NCBI GenBank assembly: GCA_015832175.1
Contig: WJXW01000008.1
Span: forward strand, 1,860,001-1,924,000
Direction: 5' to 3'
DNA: 64,000 bases
Origin: Paraphaeosphaeria minitans
Lineage: Eukaryota > Ascomycota > Dothideomycetes > Pleosporales > Didymosphaeriaceae
Part shown: piece by piece, positions 45,470 to 57,100 of the stretch
How the letters are laid out: every line of letters starts with the position of its first letter
Numbering within the stretch: position 1 is the stretch's first letter
Notes under the pieces: generated by a model
What the model was told of the DNA's origin: nothing
Seen by the model: only the letters and a program-made list of their open reading frames with translations
Databases searched by the model: none
Program-made: the position numbers and the translations under genes

Positions 45470-47182
45470 TTACATAGCTTTGCCCATCTCCTTGGGTACC
45501 GCACCAATCAACTCCTTCGGAAGGCACGCAAACACGGTGCTCACCAGCGCCATGATCGTGCTCACGATGATCAAGACCCAGTTCACGACCTTCTCCGCCC
45601 TCCCAATCTCGTGGCCGAACAGCTTCAGGTGGAACATGAGCGGCAGGATGATGCAGATGGAGAAGCAGGCCACGCTGCCAAGCAGCGTCATGATGCGGTC
45701 GAACGACGGGAACACGATCGCGATGATGACGAACGCGATGATGACGAACACCCGGAGGAAGAACTTGAACAGCCCGCGGTTCATGCCAGACATGCCCGTC
45801 ATGCTCGAACTCAGTCCGAGCGAGCGGTTGTCAAGGCCGAGCAGGACCTCAAGCGTGCTGATGATGGGGCGGGCGTTCAGCGGGACCTTTGTGAGCGGCA
45901 CGATGGCGATGCAGATGGCGATGAAGACGGAGAGGGGAGCGGGGTAGCCGGGCGTGATGAAGATGTTGGAGGTGATTTCGTCGTGGACGTAGTCGCCGAA
46001 CATGAGGATGCCGGCGCAGGCCATGCCGGCGTCTAGGAGGAAGGTGAAGACGTAGGTGATGTTGACGCCTTTGCGGTACTTGTAGGGGTGTCGCATGTCG
46101 CGGTAGATGTTAGGGAAGACAGAGTGGCCGCCCCAGGGGGACATGAGGAGGCCCATGGAGAGGGGGATGGTCATCCAGTTCTCCGGGAAGAGGTACTGGG
46201 TTGCGGGTTGGCGAAGAGAGCCGGGTTGCTCGGGTTTGATGAGGCCATCGACCACTACCGCTATTGTGACTAGGGTTGGGTTAGACGGTTGAACTGAGGT
46301 TGGGGGTGGGCGTACTTACTTCCAAAGCAAGACATGACACCGAGGATGGAGGTGAAAGAGAGCAGGCGTAACGGGAGGAAAGCAAGCGGTACCAAGATGA
46401 CGCCACAAACGATCTTCCACGGGATAGATCCATATCCAGGCACAAGCGCATCCATGCTATCTGCAAATAGAACCACAAGAGCAACGCATGCAGCGAGCAG
46501 TTCGAGCGAGAAGAGAATGCTGGTGGCAATCCGAGCATTGTTGCCGAAAGAGACGTAGGCCAGATCGGCAAAGGTGATGAGCGAGCTGTCCACATCAAGA
46601 CACTTGGCCAGTAGCTTGGCAGTGTACTGGGTTGTTGCTGCTGAGAAGATCAGGAAGATAATGCCGACGACCCATCCGGAGTACTTGAATGCCAGTGGGA
46701 GAGTGAGTAGGCCGACCCCAACCAGCACGTTGACGCTGTTGAAGATGGTCTGAGGAAGGGTCGACTGGCCCACCACCACATTGATAACGTGGCCGTCCTC
46801 TTCGATCTGCTTGACTAGCAGAGGCTCCCGTTGGTGCTCGGGCTCGGCCACACCTTTCATCTGCTGCTCGGTGAACAGACGGCCGGCATGGCGCATGGAG
46901 GAGTCGTTGATGCGGGCCGAAAGGCTGCCATAGGATGTTCCATAACTGCCACCAAAGGGCGACGACAGCGAGGGTTCGATCTGGAAGATGCTCTCTGACC
47001 TCTGGCTGCGCAGTCCGCCCATGCGTTGTGCTACAGGGGTCGAAAGGAGAGGCGATTCGTCGGTGGGTTCGCCATGCTCGTCGTCTGCCACGGCATCGTC
47101 CGAGGGGTGTCTCCCGTCGGTCTCGAATGCTGCTCGTAGAAGTGAACGGTGGTCGGAAGGTGTCAGACCGGCGCGTGGGAAG

Positions 47183-47218
<36 letters not shown>

Positions 47219-47550
47219 CTCGAAACTCGGAAGGAGGGGCGCACGGGGGTGATTTCGAAGAAGCCGGCGGCGCGTTGCCACGAACGGGCGAAGTTGTTGA
47301 TGCTGTTGACGCCGCCCGCCTGGCCTATGGCGTGGAGTCCCTGCGATATCGAGGAGCCTCGTCGCCTCAGGGCTGGCAGTCGCCCCTCCTCGAGGCCCGT
47401 GGCGGTGCTCTGGCCACTCTCTCTGCGCTCGACGTCTGCGCCAGGACCCCAGCGCACGCGACTGGGTGTGCTGCCCGTGGAGTCGACGGAGCCGCGGTGC
47501 AGGCCATCGTACTCGTCCCAGGTGGACGGTTGCTTGGGGCGAATGTCCAT
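45470..47550 (-). CDS. Vacuolar amino acid transporter (AVT1-like, AAAP family)
   Basis: Two exons (47550-46320 and 46269-45470, 50-bp intron) give 676 residues. The first 260 residues are hydrophilic, with a polyaspartate run (about residues 110-122) and a DESPLLSTP motif that resembles an acidic dileucine vacuolar sorting signal. The transmembrane part starts at QSTLPQTIFNSVNVLVGVGL, the signature of AVT/AAAP transporters, and holds about ten or eleven helices. Yeast Avt1 imports large neutral amino acids into the vacuole by proton exchange; members Avt3/4 export them. The long cytosolic N-terminus and the first-helix sequence fit the Avt1 type. The splice joins CFGITIAVVVVDGL. Start ATG 47550 is the first in frame. 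Confidence 0.92.
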
Positions 47551-48054
47551 TTGGGGCGGCTTGTGCGATTCGAAGCAGGGTCGAAGCAGAGTCGAAGCAG
47601 ATTCAAAAGAGAGGGGGGCAGAAGGACGGGCGTCTGTTATCAAATGGATCCTGGTCTGGGACGGGCACTACTGTTGCAGCGGGAGACTACCGATCCGATG
47701 CTGATCTGGAGGCTGGAGCGTTGGCCATTTTATTTTGGTTATCAGACGACGGCACTGATGTGGAGCGAATTGTCAGACCATGGCGGCGAGAGGGACAGAA
47801 TCACGAGGAAGAAAGAGATGCCGGGCGACATCATTGCGCGTATGCATCTGCCACCATCGCGCAGCAGGAAGATAGGAAACGGCTGGCTGCAGCAGAGGCG
47901 CAGGTGATTGGACGCCGAGCCGAACGCCCAACCGAACGCCGCCACTCTGCCCTGGCTGGCTGGCTGGGCTGGTTGGGCTGTGTGGCGCCAGGCCGTCTGG
48001 ATATGACCTCAGCGTCTTTTAACATGGAGCTAGTGCTACTAGTGCTAAAATTTC

Positions 48055-48440
48055 TGAAGATTTTCTAGCTTCTCCACATTGAGTAATTCTAAGCTACTAG
48101 ATATAATTTGCTATTGTTTCTAGCTTTATTTAATCTTTAACTCTAGATTTGCTTTCAAGGAAAATGATGAAAATAAAGGAAAGGAAATTTACTAACGTGT
48201 CACGTCTCGGGCGGCCGTAGGGCCGACGGGGCGCAGTCATGTGATTGGTAGGGTATATAGAATCTTCGACTGGCGAGATAGCTCGCCAGCGATCTGTCTC
48301 TACAGTAGATATCCGCTATCAACTATTCCCTGATATAACCACACTTTTCATTCCTTATTCCTAACACATGAAAAATAATGAAAATAGATTAAAGCAAATT
48401 TACTAGAGATACTGAAATATAGGTCTATTATATAAGGGGA
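48055..48440. mobile_element. AT-rich insertion enclosing a solo-LTR-like element
   Basis: An abrupt AT-rich stretch sits between GC-rich promoters. Within it, 48198-48343 starts TGTCACG and ends ACCACA, contains a TATATA box near 48254 and a perfect hairpin (CTGGCGAG with CTCGCCAG, 48270-48289), as in small LTRs of fungal retrotransposons. The AT-rich flanks at 48161-48194 and 48371-48405 are imperfect direct copies of each other (both end aaatttacta), and sequence left of the first copy is partly complementary to the right copy. No target duplication was found directly at the LTR-like ends. Confidence 0.5.
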
Positions 48441-48521
48441 TAATGCGGATAGGAGATGGCGTATTTAGAACTAGGCATGTCAGATTCGCTAAACTGGCTG
48501 GCTGGCTGGCTGGCTACCTGT

Positions 48522-48571
48522 CTGCCCTGCCCTGCCCTGCCCTGCCCTGCCCTGCCCTGCCCTGCCCTGCC
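48522..48571. repeat. Pentanucleotide microsatellite (CTGCC)10
   Basis: Ten tandem CTGCC units, preceded by four TGGC units, in the eRF1 upstream region. Confidence 0.95.
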
Positions 48572-48869
48572 GCCTGCCGCCCGCTGGTTGGTGAGCGTCC
48601 AGCGTCCAGCGGCCAGCGTCCCCAGTGTCCAGCGTCAACGCCCCACGGACAAATAAATCCACTCGCTGCCCAAGAGCCTGTCTTCCCTCCCTCTTTTGCA
48701 CTGCAACACCCCCACAGCGCACCCGCACCCTCGCTGTCTGGCTGCTGCTCCTCAAGAACGCCCGTCCGCCGCCTGTCGGCTCCTCCGTTTTCGCCTGTCT
48801 TCCTCCCATCCCCCCGCCGAAAATTTCCACAGCCCCGCTGCTGGACCCCCGCCTGAACACACCTTCACC

Positions 48870-50289
48870 ATGTCGGCTCCTCCCCAGGGACAGGGCGCTG
48901 ACGCCGAGAAGAACATTGAAATATGGAAGGTCAAGAAGCTGATCAAGCGCCTCGAGGCCGCCCGTGGCAACGGCACCAGCATGATTTCGCTCATCATCCG
49001 TACGCCGGCTGCCCACCTCGCTTGCGCCACCGACTGCTGACACTGTGTGCAGCGCCCAAGGACCAGGTTTCCCGCGCCGCGAAGATGTTGGCTGAAGAAT
49101 TCGTACGTCCAGTGTTTATCCCCGCCACCTTCACGGCTAGAGACTGACAGCCCAGGGTACCGCGAGCAACATCAAGTCGCGCGTCAACCGCTTGTCTGTC
49201 CTCTCGGCCATCACCTCCACCCAGCAGCGCCTGAAACTCTACTCCAAGGTCCCCCCGAACGGCCTCGTTATCTACTGCGGTGAAATCATCACCGCAGAGG
49301 GCAAGGAGCGCAAGATCAACATCGACTTCGAGCCCTTCAAGCCCATCAACACCTCGCTGTACCTGTGTGACAACAAGTTTCATACCGAAGCCCTGAGCGA
49401 GCTGCTCGAGTCGGACCAGAAGTTCGGGTTCATTATCATGGACGGAAACGGCGCCCTCTTCGGCACCCTCTCCGGGAACACGCGCGACATCGTTCACAAG
49501 TTCTCCGTCGATCTCCCCAAGAAGCACGGCCGTGGTGGTCAGTCCGCCCTGCGTTTCGCCCGTCTGCGCGAGGAGAAGCGCCACAACTACGTCCGCAAGG
49601 TCGCCGAGCTCGCCGTGCAGAACTTCATCACCGCTGACAAGGTCAACGTCGCTGGTATCATCTTGGCCGGTAGCGCCGATTTCAAGAACGACCTGAACCA
49701 GTCGGACCTGTTCGACAACCGCCTGCAGACCAAGGTCATCAAGGTTGTCGATGTCTCGTACGGAGGCGAGAACGGCTTCAACCAGGCCATCGAGCTGTCG
49801 TCCGAGACGCTCGGCAACGTCAAGTTCATCCAGGAGAAGAAGCTCATCAACCGCTACTTCGACGAGATCTCCCAAGACTCTGGCAAGGTGTGCTACGGCA
49901 TCGACGACACGTTGAAGGCGCTCGAGGCCGGCGCGGCCGAAACCTTGATTGTGTACGAGAACTTGGAAATGACCCGCTGGCAGCTGAAGAGCTCCGAGGG
50001 CTCCGAGATCATCCTCCACACCACAAAGGCCCAGGAGGCTGACCGCACCATGTTCATGGACAAGGACACTGGCCAAGAGATGGAAGTCATCGATCAGATG
50101 TCCTTCCTAGAATGGCTGGCCGAGAAGTACCGCGACTTTGGTGCCAACCTCGAGTTCGTCTCGGACCGTTCTTCCGAGGGCAACCAATTCGTCAAGGGCT
50201 TTGGTGGCATCGGCGCCATCATGCGTTACAAGCTCAACTTTGAGCAGCTCGCCGAGTACGACGACGAAGACGAATTCTACGATGATTGA
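48870..50289 (+). CDS. SUP45: Eukaryotic translation release factor eRF1
   Basis: Three exons (48870-48999, 49053-49102, 49156-50289) encode 437 residues. The N-domain stop-codon recognition motifs are visible: TASNIKS (the NIKS box) and YLCDNKF (YxCxxxF). The M-domain carries the universal GGQ in [11 protein letters not shown], which triggers peptide release. The C-domain that binds eRF3 ends with the acidic [15 protein letters not shown]. Exon 2 is only 50 bp, and both joins restore invariant sequence ([17 protein letters not shown] and [12 protein letters not shown]). eRF1 recognises all three stop codons in the ribosomal A site. Its promoter contains a CTGCC microsatellite. Confidence 0.98.
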
Positions 50290-51238
50290 CGGTTGTGCGC
50301 CCTCGCCGACCGCGAGGCAGAGGCCCCACTCCACGCGTCGAGTGAAGGAACGCCGCCTGCCCGCACCCACGGTCAACCAGACGCGTCTAGGAAGTTCGTG
50401 CAGGCCCTGGAGCAGACGACATGTCGCCTCTCCCGGTTGTAAACGTGTTGAAGGAATGCGGACGGAGTGTTTGTAAAGTGAGCTGGCCAGGTTGCAAACG
50501 TCCTTGTGCTGCTCAGCTAACCACGCCCAGACTGATGGTCTACCCATTCTTATTGACGACCCACGCTCACTTCCACGGAGAGGCAGCCGATCGCTACAGA
50601 GAAGCTACCTACACCTCCGCCGATACGCTAGTGCCTGCTCTCTGGAGGACATCTGAGCGGGCCAGCAACGATCAGGGGCGATCAGGCAATGGGTCATCTG
50701 CTTTTGCGAGTGTTTCGTAGGCAGCCCTGAAGAAGGGATGGACGAGCATTTCGTGTGCTCAGCGAGTCTGTCGTTTACTATTCGGCTAAATCAGATTGTA
50801 TTGCGCTTCCAACCATTATTGCGGTGAACTCTGAAGAATTGCCACGTACAACACGATGCGACCCAGCCTACAGCAAGAGAACCTGCAACATGCATTGCTT
50901 GCAGTACAAGACTCCAATATGTTGTCACGCAAACCCTGACGCGCAGCACAAAATGCATCCACGTCGTGAGGTTTATTAGTGCGGGGTTCCCCTCCAAACC
51001 GCATGCCCCACCTCGACCGCCATCGCATCTCCAGAAATACAACCGCGTTTGAACAATTGCGAGCGCAGTCGGTACCATGTGGACCCAGCCACCCCTTCCC
51101 GTGACATGAGCAAGAGAATGCAATGCGTGCCGATCCCTTAGGTAAATGACCGACTTCCGATGTTCGCTCGCGGCTAGGTAGAATCAAACGTTGGAACGTC
51201 ACGCCTTCGCACCCGGTAGCGGCGACAATCACAACACC
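50290..51238. other. Intergenic stretch, 0.9 kb
   Basis: Contains the eRF1 3' region and the prephenate dehydratase promoter. No gene recognised. Confidence 0.5.
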
Positions 51239-52623
51239 ATGTCTGGAGAGCCGGAAGCATCGGAGGCGCAGAAGCCGGTCGTGACGTTCTTGGGACCTGT
51301 GGCGAGCTATACACATCAGGTACGTTTTTCCAAGGGCACGCGCGCCGGCAGCGGTGTGTCCTGCTTGGGGAAAATTCCAGAAGACATGCACCAGATGCGT
51401 GTGTATAGGATGCAGGAGGTTACGCTTCTCCTTGGTCGAGACTCATGCGTCGCCCACTCCTCTTCAACACCCAGCTGCCCGCACACAGCACCGCCGTGCC
51501 ATCGTTGCAAGTACAGTACACGTGCTAATCTCCCCACCACCACCACCAGGCCACCCTCTCCGCCTTCCCCAACTCGACGCACACCCTCACCCCCACCATC
51601 ACCATCGAGGACGTCTTCGCGTCCGTCCAGTCCGGCACCGCGGCCCGCGGCGTCGTGCCCTTTGAGAACTCCTCCAACGGCTCTGTGGTCTTCACCCTCG
51701 ACCTCTTCGCCGACGTCCGGGCCAAGTACCCCGACATCGTCGTCTGCGCCGAGTCGTATGTCGCCGTGCAGCACTGTCTGCTGGGGCATGCAGAATCTAG
51801 GTCTGACCACCAGGATGCCACGCCCTCGTCTGTCGGCGGAGCAGCGAGTCGCACAGGCACAGGCGTAATCCCCTCCCCCCTCTCCTCCGGCACCGCAACC
51901 CCCACCCCCTCCCTCCCCCGCCCGACCAAACCCACCGCCCGCCCCCTGTCCGACCTCTCCCGCATCACCAAGCTGTACTCGCACCCGCAGGCCTGGGGCC
52001 AGTGCAAAGTCTTCCTGGACACGTACCTCAAGGGCGTCGAGCGGCAGGACGTGTCGTCGACGAGCCGCGCGGCGCAGATGGCCGCCGAGGACGGGAGCGG
52101 CCAGAGCGCTGCGGTGAGCAGTGCGTTTGCGGCCGAGGTGTGCGGGTTGGGGGTGCTGGCGAGGGGCATCGAGGATGCGGCGGACAACACGACGAGGTTT
52201 TTCGTCATCAAGAGACGAGGGGGTGAGGACGAAGATGACGATGACGATGGAGATGACGATGACGATGGAGATGACGATGACGATGACGATGGAGATGACG
52301 ATGACGATGCGGACCTGAAAGCTGCAGGCGAGCCCGAATGGAAATCACTCGTCAGCTTCACCGTCGACCACGCGAATCCCGGGTCGCTCGCCCACTCGCT
52401 GGCCGTCTTCGAAACGCACGCTCTCAACCTCACGTCCATCAACACGCGGCCTTCGGGCGAGGAGAACTGGAAGTACATCTTCTTCGTGGAGTTCAAGGGG
52501 CGGAGGAGGGACGCGGCGACGCGGGGAGGAGGACCCGTGGACGAGGCGCTGAGGGAGCTCGACGCCGTGTGCAGATCGTGGCGTTGGTTGGGTAGCTGGG
52601 AGTCTAGACTGCCACGACGATAA
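51239..52623 (+). CDS. PHA2: Prephenate dehydratase
   Basis: Two exons (51239-51319 and 51550-52623, 230-bp intron) encode 384 residues. The N-terminal domain begins VVTFLGPVASYTHQ, and ARGVVPFENSSNGSVVFTLD is the PFENS-type motif. A Ser/Pro/Thr insert (residues about 105-140) precedes ITKLYSHPQAWGQC. The catalytic TRF motif is in DNTTRFFVI. A C-terminal ACT domain (VSFTVDHANPGSLAHSLAVF, LNLTSINTRPSGEENWKYIF) should bind phenylalanine for feedback control; the ESRP-type loop is here TRPSG. The enzyme converts prephenate to phenylpyruvate in phenylalanine synthesis. A polyaspartate linker of about 28 residues, encoded by an 18-base repeat, separates the catalytic and ACT domains. Confidence 0.95.
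52228..52312 (+). repeat. In-frame 18-bp repeat coding polyaspartate
   Basis: Units of gatgacgatgacgatgga (DDDDDG) are repeated three to four times inside PHA2 with small length changes, all multiples of three. Confidence 0.9.
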
Positions 52624-53035
52624 GTGGAAGGGAAAGAAGAATGAAGAATGAAGAAAGAAAAAGTTTTGATTTCAACAGATATGGAGCGTTACCTGCGTTG
52701 TTTGTTACAACACGTTGCGTGGGTCGGGAGTTGGGGTCGTCGGGGTTTACCCCCCGAGGGGTGGTGGTGTTGTACGGGTAGGTATACGTAGGGTAGAAGA
52801 TGATGGGAACTTGGGAGGGCGGGTTATAGGATGGCATCGTATTCGTACATTTGCAGCACCTTTCCGTTCTCTATCCATCCATCCATCCATCCATACCATC
52901 CAACGTGTTAATCCCTTGCCAACCCACCATCGACGATCCTTCTACCGTAACTGTACACATTCCAGCGTGCCTATATCGTACACCTCCCCATCCCGCTCCC
53001 TATCATCATAGCTCCTCCTCCTCCCGCCAGGCAAT
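52624..53035. other. Intergenic stretch between converging genes
   Basis: Holds the 3' regions of PHA2 and TIM8 and a short (ATCC)n run at about 52872-52896. No gene seen. Confidence 0.6.
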
Positions 53036-53466
53036 CTACCCCCTCAACCTCTCCAATTCCCTCAGCACGACCAGGTTCGCATCCAGAAACCGATCCACGC
53101 ACTGCCGCACGCACGGCTCCTCGTACTTGTCCAACGCCCCGTTCTTGACGCCGCCCGCCGGGATGCATTTCTTGAAGCAGACGTCGGTCAGACTGTGGAT
53201 GGCTGCGGAGATTGGACCGTTAGATTTTGTTTTTGGTTTCCTTGTGTTTTTGCTTTCTTTGCTTGCGGAATTGGGAAGGGGAATCGGGAAGGGAAAAGGG
53301 AAAAGGACAATGAAGGGAAAGGAAGGGAAAGCAAACGAGAGTGCTACTGACATGACTGGATCCTAGCCTTCTGGCTCTCGTTCACAACAAACTGCTGCAG
53401 TTCTTGCTTGTCGCGGTCGGAGAGCTTGGAGACGTCGACGTTGGCGAGAGGGCTGGACATGTCCAT
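53036..53466 (-). CDS. TIM8: Mitochondrial intermembrane-space chaperone TIM8
   Basis: Two exons (53466-53352 and 53202-53036, 149-bp intron) encode 93 residues. The twin C-x3-C motifs of small Tim chaperones are present, CFKKC and CVRQC, separated by 16 residues. DRFLDANLVVL after the second motif and LSDRDKQELQQFV before the first match Tim8. Tim8 pairs with Tim13 in the intermembrane space and escorts hydrophobic precursors such as Tim23 to the inner membrane; it is imported and oxidised by the Mia40 pathway. A second ATG six bases downstream (53460) could also be the start. Confidence 0.95.
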
Positions 53467-54101
53467 GGTGGGCTTCTGGAATTGCGCGTAGTAGGATGCC
53501 AGAGTGTGCGTGTATTTGTGTGCGTGTGTGCGTGGTTCTCGTCGAGTCGACTCGATGGGACGGTGCGGAGGCGGACGGTGATGATGTCGTTCTGGATTGG
53601 CAATGCCGCGCAACTTTTTGGCTTGGGGGGCGCGCGGCGCGTGTCGGGGGTTTTTGGCGTGGATGCGCCGATCTGATGGCGCGGGCTGGGGGTTAGTCAG
53701 CGGTGGGGGCGTGACAAGCGGGCACGTTCTGATGCTGGACTTTCTGTATCTACCTACCAGACCTCACGGCATCGCTTTGGGGCGGAGGAAGCTCTGGGTC
53801 GCGTATTGTAGCTCGCAACATCGCAACAAGGGCGTGTGGGAAGGTCTGCGAGACTTTGGGTGGTCTACTTGCGCTCTTCGGGGCGCGGCAACAAGGTACC
53901 TATGCTGTTGTTGCTTGCATACGACGAGTAACGAGCGATGGGAGAGGCATAATGGCAGCATGTAGGATGAGGCGATGAGATGCGCTTTATGATAATGTAT
54001 AGATATATGTTTTACTTCAGTATATGATTAGCGGTCAAGCCCGTTATGTTCTGCGTATCCTAACGACAAATCATCAAACCTGGTCCAGATAACATCTTCC
54101 T
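53467..54101. other. Intergenic stretch
   Basis: Includes the TIM8 promoter and the 3' region of the SNF2 relic. No gene recognised. Confidence 0.5.
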
Positions 54102-57100
54102 TCAGAGCAAGGCTCGCAGGCGCTGCATCTCGTCAGTTACATCTCAAGGGAAACGCGGTGGGCAAGCATACTTGCAACGCCCCCAGACTATCATCAGCCT
54201 GTCCGCCGTCGTGGCCAGACAACAGCACCCCGGCGAGATTCTTCTTCGACTCCTGAACCTCCATGACGCGTTTCTCGAAAGAGTCTTGGACGTAGAAACG
54301 CACCGTGGTTACTGGGCGCGTCTGGCCGATGCGGTGGATATGTGCGAGCGCCTGTTCTTCAAATGTTGGGTTCTGGAAGGAAGGGTTAGCACAGGTCTAG
54401 TTTTGACATGTGTTGACCCAAGCTGAAGGACACGGGAACCAAAGTTCTGAGCTACTGCTGACATACCCAGTGAGGCTCCATGAGGTAAGCTCGCGATGCT
54501 TCAGTCAACGTAAGACCCATTGCTCCGCATGAGAGTGTCAGAAGCATGACGCGAACATTGGGATCAGTCCTGAAGCGATTGAGTACGACTTGACGTTGTG
54601 TTGGGGCACTTCGCCATCGAAGCGGACGCAGGAGATATTGTGCTGATCAAGGCCGCTCTCGATAACGTCGAGGGTTAAGGCGCCAGGTTGAAAATACGAT
54701 ACTGGGGAACATGGTTAGACAAGCATAGACGAGTTGGTGACACTAATTCTTACCTCTTCACATCCGATGGTTGACTCTGCAAATCATCTATCAGTCCTTT
54801 AACCTTCGAGGGTGGTTCGGTGGGTTCTTTCTCGGGAGAAGATGCAAGGTGACCTGGCGTCTCTTCCAAAGCCGTATCAAAGATCGATACTGGCGCGACG
54901 GGACATCTTGGCGTGTGTCCACAAACCATCTTCTGCTTTGCAGAACGCAGTCTACGGGCGCAATTTGGACAAGCATACTTCAAGCACTGGGGGAATAGCG
55001 GAGCTTCCTGGGAAATATCGTCCATGTATGTTCCGGTCAGATCAAGAGCGGATGTGCATTGAGAGCAAATCATGGTTTCCATCTCACGCTGAGTGTTGAA
55101 CGTCTCTTGCGCGACAGCTGACCAGTCTAGAGTCTCGTGAGACGATTTCTTTTCGTGCCGACTCTGGTAGTGCAGTCCAAGATCGCAGACCAATCGCATG
55201 CTTTCGAGCTGCTGAAGGACGTTGACGAATACCCCGGACGTTGAGATCTCGTACTCATGTTGAAGAGCATCGTCGATTCTGCGGATGGTCTGCTGGTGGA
55301 TGGTATCATATAGTGCCTGCTCTTCCGGAGTGAACTCGACAGTACAAAGTTGGTCGTGCCGTGGCGGAAGATCGATGGTGTGTTTTGCGCGACGGAGAAC
55401 GAGGCATCTTGCAACTCTTTTCAGCCTCTTGACTGCCTCTTCATCCTCGCCCGACTTCCATAGCCTGGATATATCTCTGTCACAATTCCTCGGCTCGTCG
55501 TAGGGAAACGCTCGTGTGACTTTTAATAGGGCTGCAAGGTCATTTAGGCTGTTCTGGATTGGTGTGCCTGTAACAGCCCACCTCGACACTGCATCGAGGT
55601 CGCAGATCGCACGAGCCATACGGGCCTTGAGATTACGCACGATGTGGGCTTCGTCTAGGACAAGTCTCCTGCACTTGACGGAAAAGACAATATGATCACC
55701 TCGCCCATTCGATGCTTGCCAGTCTGCTGACAGCGTGTGGTACGTGGTAAGCACCACATTCCTGGCTATAATATCCGATAGCGTGTTCAGTCGAGACCTT
55801 CCGTGATGTCGACAAAATCTCAGCCCGTTTGTCTTCACATGATCTCTTAATTGTTCTTCCCACGTACCAAGCAACGGTTGCGGTACAATGATCAACGTGG
55901 CCTGAACCATCGGCTTGCTGTCATGGCCGAACGAAAGGTCCGTTGGGTCGGCATTTTGGTGATCTAAGTCGCTTGCGGCCAAAGCAATCATGGTGAGTGT
56001 CTTCCCGAGGCCCATTGGGTCTGCAATTATACCCCCAGAAAATTGCTGGGGTGGATCTTCTCGATGCGTGTTGGAAACGCGGTTGATGAAACATCGACCT
56101 TGTGTGGAGTCAGATATCTCCCAAATGTCATGGGTATCTTTCTCAAGAGCCCAGCCTGTCTCACGCTGTTGCATAAACTTTAGAGCTTGTCTCTGATGCT
56201 TGTACAAATGAGCTTGTATGACTGATGACGTTGGCGCCTCCTCGAGGTCGTTTTGGCCATTGAGTAAATCGAGTAGATCCGGGCGTGCCGTAACTTCCTG
56301 CATGTAACCGAGTCCAACTTCACGGGAGGTGACCTCAAAAAGTGTGGGACAGGTTTCGAGATCCCCCGAAGCCAGTTTGTGTGGGTTGCAATATTTGACG
56401 TCTAAATGACAGGTTCGGGGATCTTGTAAAAACACGTCATATTCCTCGAACCACAGACCAATCGACGCGACTAGCTCCCAAGGCCCGAAGACCGTGATCT
56501 CTAGAGTGCCTAAGGTTCGGGTTGAAAAGTCAGCTTGAGATAATATAGGAGGATGACTGTTCTGATCATGTCCCCGCCAAGAGAGAAATAACTTCTTTCC
56601 CCTGCAACAGAGAGACGTCTGATTTCTACCTAATGGATTGCTTACACGATGTCAGAGCACCAAAGTCCGCACGTTTTGGTGCGGAGCCGACAATCACGGT
56701 GCAAAGCGTATAAAGCTGCAGCGTCTTTTCGTCCAGAAGGCCTTGCAACATTTGCCCACGGTGAGAGGAAATTATGCCTCGAGTTATCGGGTTGGATGAC
56801 GTGAAGTGCTCAGAAGATTCCAAGTCCACTAGGAATGGTGTTGTCCTCGACAGCCTTCCGTCACATTTGGCCTCAAGAGCGGTTATCTGGTGATGATCAG
56901 CTATCCGCGGCCCTGCAACTCGCAAATGACGGCCGAGATTCTGTGGACACTCATTTGTACTGGTTTTCGGATGTTTCTCGCACTTCAGATCCGAACCGAG
57001 CAGGTGAATACTGTAGGTATTGGCTCAACTTCGTAGAACTAAAAGGTACTCACCATCCCGTAGCATACTAGCACGTCTGTCTCTCCTGGCGGCGATAGTT

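Larger units (their letters stand above)
47551..48869. promoter_or_regulatory. Divergent region between AVT-like gene and eRF1, with insertion
   Basis: The flanks (47551-48050 and 48480-48869) are GC-rich and belong to the two divergent promoters. The middle is an AT-rich block described separately. TGGC-type repeats occur on both sides (about 47952-47972 and 48496-48514). No protein gene is supported. Confidence 0.6.

Noticed and set aside
46595..47907. Long open frames overlapping the AVT-like gene on both strands
   Set aside because: They are shadows of the acidic, GC-rich N-terminal coding region and have arginine- or glycine-rich nonsense sequence.
48197..48369. Target-site duplication for the LTR-like element
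   Set aside because: The five bases on each side (taacg and ctttt, or tgaaa for a longer end) do not match, so a duplication is not claimed.
48494..48571. CRISPR-like array
   Set aside because: The repeats are simple 4- and 5-bp microsatellites without spacers; CRISPR is also not expected in fungi.
48994..50076. 360-codon minus-strand open frame
   Set aside because: Exact antisense of eRF1; the frame is open because of strong codon bias in eRF1.
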